Shown in pieces: positions 28,527 through 31,073 of a stretch of DNA of 31,073 nt (its first letter is position 1; the number at the start of each line of letters is the position of its first letter). The translations under genes and the position numbers were made by a program. The notes beneath the pieces are model-generated. The model was not told the DNA's origin. It saw only the letters and a program-made list of their open reading frames with translations, and ran no database searches. Where the stretch lies: NCBI GenBank assembly GCA_023430625.1, contig JAEZAA010000141.1, positions 1 to 31,073 on the forward strand, in the 5' to 3' direction. This DNA comes from Pseudomonadota bacterium. GTDB lineage: Bacteria; Pseudomonadota; Gammaproteobacteria; Pseudomonadales; Oleiphilaceae.

Positions 28527-28949
28527 ATGAAACCCAGCAAGGCCGAAGATATCATGGTCCGCAATGTCATCAGCTGTCAGGCTGGCGACACCCTCGCCCA
28601 TGCCCGCCAGTTGATGAAAAACCACAGCATTCGCCATATTCCCGTGGTCAACGACCAGGGTGAACTGGTGGGATTGATCACCCAGAAAACCATGTTGCGG
28701 GAGACCTTTCTGATCGCCAGCCGCTTCGGCATGGCGGATCTGGAATATCAGGAAAAGAAGAAAAAAGTCGCCGACTTCATGGAGACCGGTGTGGAGACCA
28801 TCCAAGCCCAGCTCCCCTTGCTGGACGCGGGCCGCTATTTCGTGGAGAGCAAGCAGGGGTGCCTGCCGGTGCTGGACGAGGGCCGCGTGGTTGGCATGCT
28901 GACCTCGGCCGACTTCGTCAAATTAAGTGTTCAACTGCTGGAATCTTAG
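28527..28949 (+). CDS. Small protein of two CBS domains
   Basis: 140 aa consisting essentially of a CBS pair (Bateman module): CBS1 about 7-62 (MVRNVISCQAGDTLAHARQLM, then HIPVVNDQGELVGLIT) and CBS2 about 83-138 (METGVETIQAQLPLLDAG, then LPVLDEGRVVGMLTSADFV). Such modules bind adenine nucleotides or SAM and regulate a partner; free-standing ones act as energy or redox sensors. A charged linker (YQEKKKKVADF) joins the halves. GAGGT lies upstream of the ATG. The partner is not evident; neighbours are a divergent patatin-like lipase and a downstream transporter across a MITE-like element. Confidence 0.88.
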   Translation: MKPSKAEDIMVRNVISCQAGDTLAHARQLMKNHSIRHIPVVNDQGELVGLITQKTMLRETFLIASRFGMADLEYQEKKKKVADFMETGVETIQAQLPLLDAGRYFVESKQGCLPVLDEGRVVGMLTSADFVKLSVQLLES

Positions 28950-29000
28950 GCGATAATCGCGCGCCTCATCGAGCACGCAGTTTCCAAGTTTCTGCGTAAT

Positions 29001-29143
29001 CCTCCCCCTGCCAAGGGGGAGGTTAGGAGGGGGTCGCTTTCCCCGAAAGGGGGAAGCGTCTGAAGTAGGCTGGCTTACATCCTGCCTGAAAAACGACCCC
29101 ACCCCTAGGCGGGCCCCCTAACCCTCCCCTTGCCAGGGGAGGG
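29001..29143. mobile_element. MITE-like inverted-repeat element
   Basis: The ends are inverted copies: left CCTCCCCCTGCCAAGG with GGGAGGTTAGG, right CCCTAACCCTCCCC with TTGCCAGGGGAGGG. The similarity extends inward to GGGGTCG at 29031-29035 versus CGACCCC at 29094-29100. Each end also folds on itself (29001-29008 with 29015-29022; 29122-29129 with 29136-29143). Between them is a 10-bp stem closed by a GAAA tetraloop (29035-29058). No ORF is present. The structure fits a non-autonomous MITE or REP/BIME-type repeat family; it could also act as a transcription terminator between the CBS and MFS genes. Confidence 0.65.
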
Positions 29144-29230
29144 AATCACTCCCAGGCGGCTGGACATACAGTGGCGATATCGTGAACAATCCTCCGCCGC
29201 CACGGTTATTCATTAAAGAGGACCGCTCCC

Positions 29231-30535
29231 ATGAGCCAGTCGCACACCGCCGCGCCGGCGAACTCCCCCGGTCGGGTGCTGTTCGCCAGCCTGATCGGCA
29301 CCACCATCGAGTTCTTCGATTTCTATATCTACGCCACTGCCGCGGTACTGGTGTTCCCGATCCTGTTCTTCCCGTCCTCGGATCCCACGGCGGGCATGCT
29401 GCAATCGCTGGCCACCTTCGCCATTGCCTTCTTTGCCCGCCCCTTTGGCTCCGCCTTGTTCGGCCATTACGGCGACCGCATCGGGCGCAAGGCGACCCTG
29501 GTGGCGGCGTTGCTGACCATGGGCATTTCCACCGTCGTCATCGGCCTGCTGCCCACCTACGAATCCATCGGCACCCTGGCACCGCTGCTGCTGGCCCTGT
29601 GCCGCTTCGGCCAAGGCCTGGGATTGGGTGGCGAATGGGGTGGCGCTGTGCTGCTGGCGACCGAGAACGCGCCGCCCGGCAAGCGCGCCTGGTACGGCAT
29701 GTTCCCCCAGTTGGGCGCCCCCATTGGCTTTTTCCTGTCGGGTGGCATTTTTCTGGTGATGGCGGAAACCATGACCGAAGCGCAGTTCTTCAGCTATGGC
29801 TGGCGCATTCCCTTCCTGGCCAGCGCGCTGCTGGTCATCGTGGGACTTTATGTGCGTCTGAAGATCACCGAAACGCCGGAGTTTCAAAAAGTTCTGGATA
29901 AAGACGAGCGGGAGAGAATCCCGGTGATCACCCTGTTTCGCGATCACAGCCGGTTGTTGGTGCTGGGCACGCTGATTTCCCTGGCCACCTTTGTGCTGTT
30001 CTATTTGATGACGGTGTTCGCGCTCAGCTGGGGCACCACGGGACTGGGGTATTCGCGGCCCGAGTTTCTGACGCTGCAATTGATCGCGGTGCTGTTCTTC
30101 GGCCTGACCATCCCGCCGTCCGCGCTGCTGGCCGACCGCTTTGGCCGGCGTGCCACCATGCTGTGGGTCTCCGCCGCCATCGGCCTGTTCGGTTTCTTGA
30201 TGGCCCCCATGTTCGGCTCCGGCAACATGGTCGTGGTAACCGTTTTCCTCTGCCTCGGCCTGGCCCTGATGGGGATGACCTACGGGCCGCTGGGCACGCT
30301 GCTGGCGGAACTCTTCCCCGCCTCCGTGCGCTACACCGGCGCCTCCCTGACGTTCAATCTGGGCGGCATCCTCGGAGCCTCACTGGCGCCCTATGTCGCC
30401 ACCTGGCTCGCCACCAACCATGGGCTTGGCTATGTCGGCGTTTATCTGTCGCTGGCGGCGCTGATCACCTGGGTGGCACTGCTGCTGACAGGACGCGGCA
30501 CCACCCTGGCCAAGCCGGCCACGGCGTTGCGATAA
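29231..30535 (+). CDS. MFS transporter, metabolite:H+ symporter (MHS) family
   Basis: 434-aa inner-membrane carrier with about 12 helices. MHS signatures are clear: TTIEFFDFYIYATAA in helix 1, the loop 2-3 motif GHYGDRIGRKATL, and CRFGQGLGLGGEWGGAVLLATE in helix 4. Relatives take up shikimate, alpha-ketoglutarate, proline/betaine or citrate with protons; the substrate here cannot be told. AGAGGA stands 8 nt before the ATG at 29231. A second long frame overlapping its first half on the same strand has no transporter features and is a shadow. The C-terminus (LAKPATALR) and stop lie within a 21-bp unit present three times in tandem. It appears monocistronic, followed by a GC-rich hairpin. Confidence 0.88.
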   Translation: MSQSHTAAPANSPGRVLFASLIGTTIEFFDFYIYATAAVLVFPILFFPSSDPTAGMLQSLATFAIAFFARPFGSALFGHYGDRIGRKATLVAALLTMGISTVVIGLLPTYESIGTLAPLLLALCRFGQGLGLGGEWGGAVLLATENAPPGKRAWYGMFPQLGAPIGFFLSGGIFLVMAETMTEAQFFSYGWRIPFLASALLVIVGLYVRLKITETPEFQKVLDKDERERIPVITLFRDHSRLLVLGTLISLATFVLFYLMTVFALSWGTTGLGYSRPEFLTLQLIAVLFFGLTIPPSALLADRFGRRATMLWVSAAIGLFGFLMAPMFGSGNMVVVTVFLCLGLALMGMTYGPLGTLLAELFPASVRYTGASLTFNLGGILGASLAPYVATWLATNHGLGYVGVYLSLAALITWVALLLTGRGTTLAKPATALR

Positions 30536-30577
30536 CCGGCCACGGCGTTGCGATAACCGGCCACGGCGCTGCAATAA
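30515..30577 (+). repeat. Three 21-bp tandem repeats spanning the MFS stop codon
   Basis: Units at 30515-30535, 30536-30556 and 30557-30577 each begin CCGGCCACGGCG and end in ATAA. The first two are identical; the third has two changes. The first encodes PATALR plus the stop. As 21 is a multiple of three, every copy supplies an in-frame TAA, giving three stops in series. Confidence 0.85.
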
Positions 30578-30588
30578 ACGGCAAATTC

Positions 30589-30615
30589 ATGGCGGGGCCG
30601 GCCTGGCCCCGCCAT
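30589..30615. terminator. GC-rich hairpin after the MFS gene
   Basis: ATGGCGGGGCC (30589-30599) and GGCCCCGCCAT (30605-30615) form a perfect 11-bp stem with a 5-nt loop. ATTCTCT follows, so the U-tract is weak for the MFS side; a terminator for the converging BON gene is also possible. Confidence 0.6.
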
Positions 30616-30698
30616 ATTCTCTCGCGCCCCGGCCCGGCCTGCCCTGGGCCACCGGCTGATCTTGCCGCTAACTTGCCACGAACCGGTTGCGCCCGCGA

Positions 30699-31052
30699 TT
30701 AGAGCGACCCAGTGTCGCGCACTTTCAGCCGGTTGGCGACTTCCTTCACGCCGGGACAATCGATCACCAGGTCCTCCACCAGGTACTTACAGGCCCGGCT
30801 CTCAACGCTTCCCGTCAGCGTGATCAGGCCCGCCAGGCAGATCACGCTGATGTCGCTGGCATCCACCCGCGGATCGTCGGTCAAACGCTCGCAGACTTCC
30901 TCCAGGATTCGTTCATCGGAACGCTGAAAGCCCTTGGGGCCGCGCCCGCGATAATCGGCGGCGGCATTCTCGTCGAAGGTTTCCACCGGTGCGTTGCCAA
31001 AACGGATGCCACTTCGTTCGGAGCGGCGGTAACGGGTTTGATCCTGATTCAT
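30699..31052 (-). CDS. BON-domain protein
   Basis: 117 aa. A charged N-terminal stretch (1-47, rich in Arg, Asp and Gly: RYRRSERSGIRFGN, YRGRGPKGFQRSD) precedes one BON domain (about 48-112): ILEEVCERLTDDPRVDASDISVICLAGLITLTGSV, then VKEVANRLKV, with the usual GLITLTGSV turn. BON domains bind membranes or sugars and occur in OsmY-type periplasmic stress proteins, but no signal peptide is visible here, so this one is probably cytoplasmic or uses an unrecognised export route. GGGGGAGG lies 11 nt before the ATG at 31052. Any further operon partner lies outside the window. The domain call is solid; the role is unknown. Confidence 0.85.
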   Translation of the reverse strand: MNQDQTRYRRSERSGIRFGNAPVETFDENAAADYRGRGPKGFQRSDERILEEVCERLTDDPRVDASDISVICLAGLITLTGSVESRACKYLVEDLVIDCPGVKEVANRLKVRDTGSL

Positions 31053-31073
31053 TGGTTAGGTCCTCCCCCTGGT

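Noticed and set aside
26794..28530. 578-codon plus-strand frame opposite the patatin gene
   Set aside because: Antisense shadow; the minus frame has the full patatin Ser-Asp dyad.
29182..29901. 239-codon plus-strand frame overlapping the MFS gene
   Set aside because: Arg/Pro/His-rich, without transporter motifs; the overlapping frame from 29231 has all MHS signatures and a good ribosome site.

Overview
The window reads as chromosomal DNA of a GC-rich Gram-negative bacterium, most likely a gammaproteobacterium. The evidence is outer-membrane two-partner secretion, 7TMR-DISM diguanylate cyclases, a CvrA/NhaP2-type antiporter and an AraC regulator with an arabinose-binding-type N domain. A marine or hydrocarbonoclastic genus such as an Alcanivorax relative is a guess from gene style only. 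No tRNA, rRNA, CRISPR, prophage or IS transposase was seen.

Layout. Positions 1-787 (minus) hold the start of an exported ApbE flavin transferase, cut by the window edge. Positions 1039-8965 (plus) hold four consecutive paralogous membrane diguanylate cyclases, all with signal peptide, 7TMR-DISMED2 sensor, 7TM, coiled coil and GGEEF domain with an intact I-site. Positions 9266-10984 hold a CvrA/NhaP2-type cation/proton antiporter, preceded by five 16-bp direct repeats. A convergent tandem UspA protein follows (11083-11931), then a glutathione S-transferase remnant (12189-12299). Next come a metallo-beta-lactamase-fold protein and a short-chain dehydrogenase in one minus-strand operon, facing a divergent AraC regulator (14326-15339) across a double TGTTG-N3-CAACA operator.

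Positions 15455-25917 (minus) hold a two-partner secretion operon. It encodes a 543-aa TpsB transporter and a 2,922-aa TpsA filamentous adhesin. The adhesin has a histone-H1-like Lys/Ala/Pro tail in front of its signal sequence, about 16 diverged copies of a roughly 45-residue module, an exact 64-residue tandem repeat and a helical insertion of about 210 residues. A 660-bp non-coding leader with an AT-rich core precedes tpsB. The rest is a patatin-like lipase (minus), a two-CBS-domain protein (plus), a MITE-like hairpin element, an MHS-family MFS transporter whose last codons are triplicated, and a BON-domain protein (minus).

How the parts may work together. The four cyclases should make c-di-GMP in response to periplasmic or membrane signals, and c-di-GMP commonly controls large adhesins (the CdrA/CdrB pair of Pseudomonas aeruginosa is a TPS example). 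A surface-attachment theme is therefore plausible but is inferred only from co-location. The antiporter and Usp protein form a stress/ion-homeostasis block, and the AraC/SDR/MBL block looks like an inducible catabolic operon of unknown substrate. The most unusual items are the adhesin N-terminus and helical insert, the TpsB loop-6 motif variant (VMGH in place of VRGY/F), the fourfold cyclase array and the 16-bp iterons.
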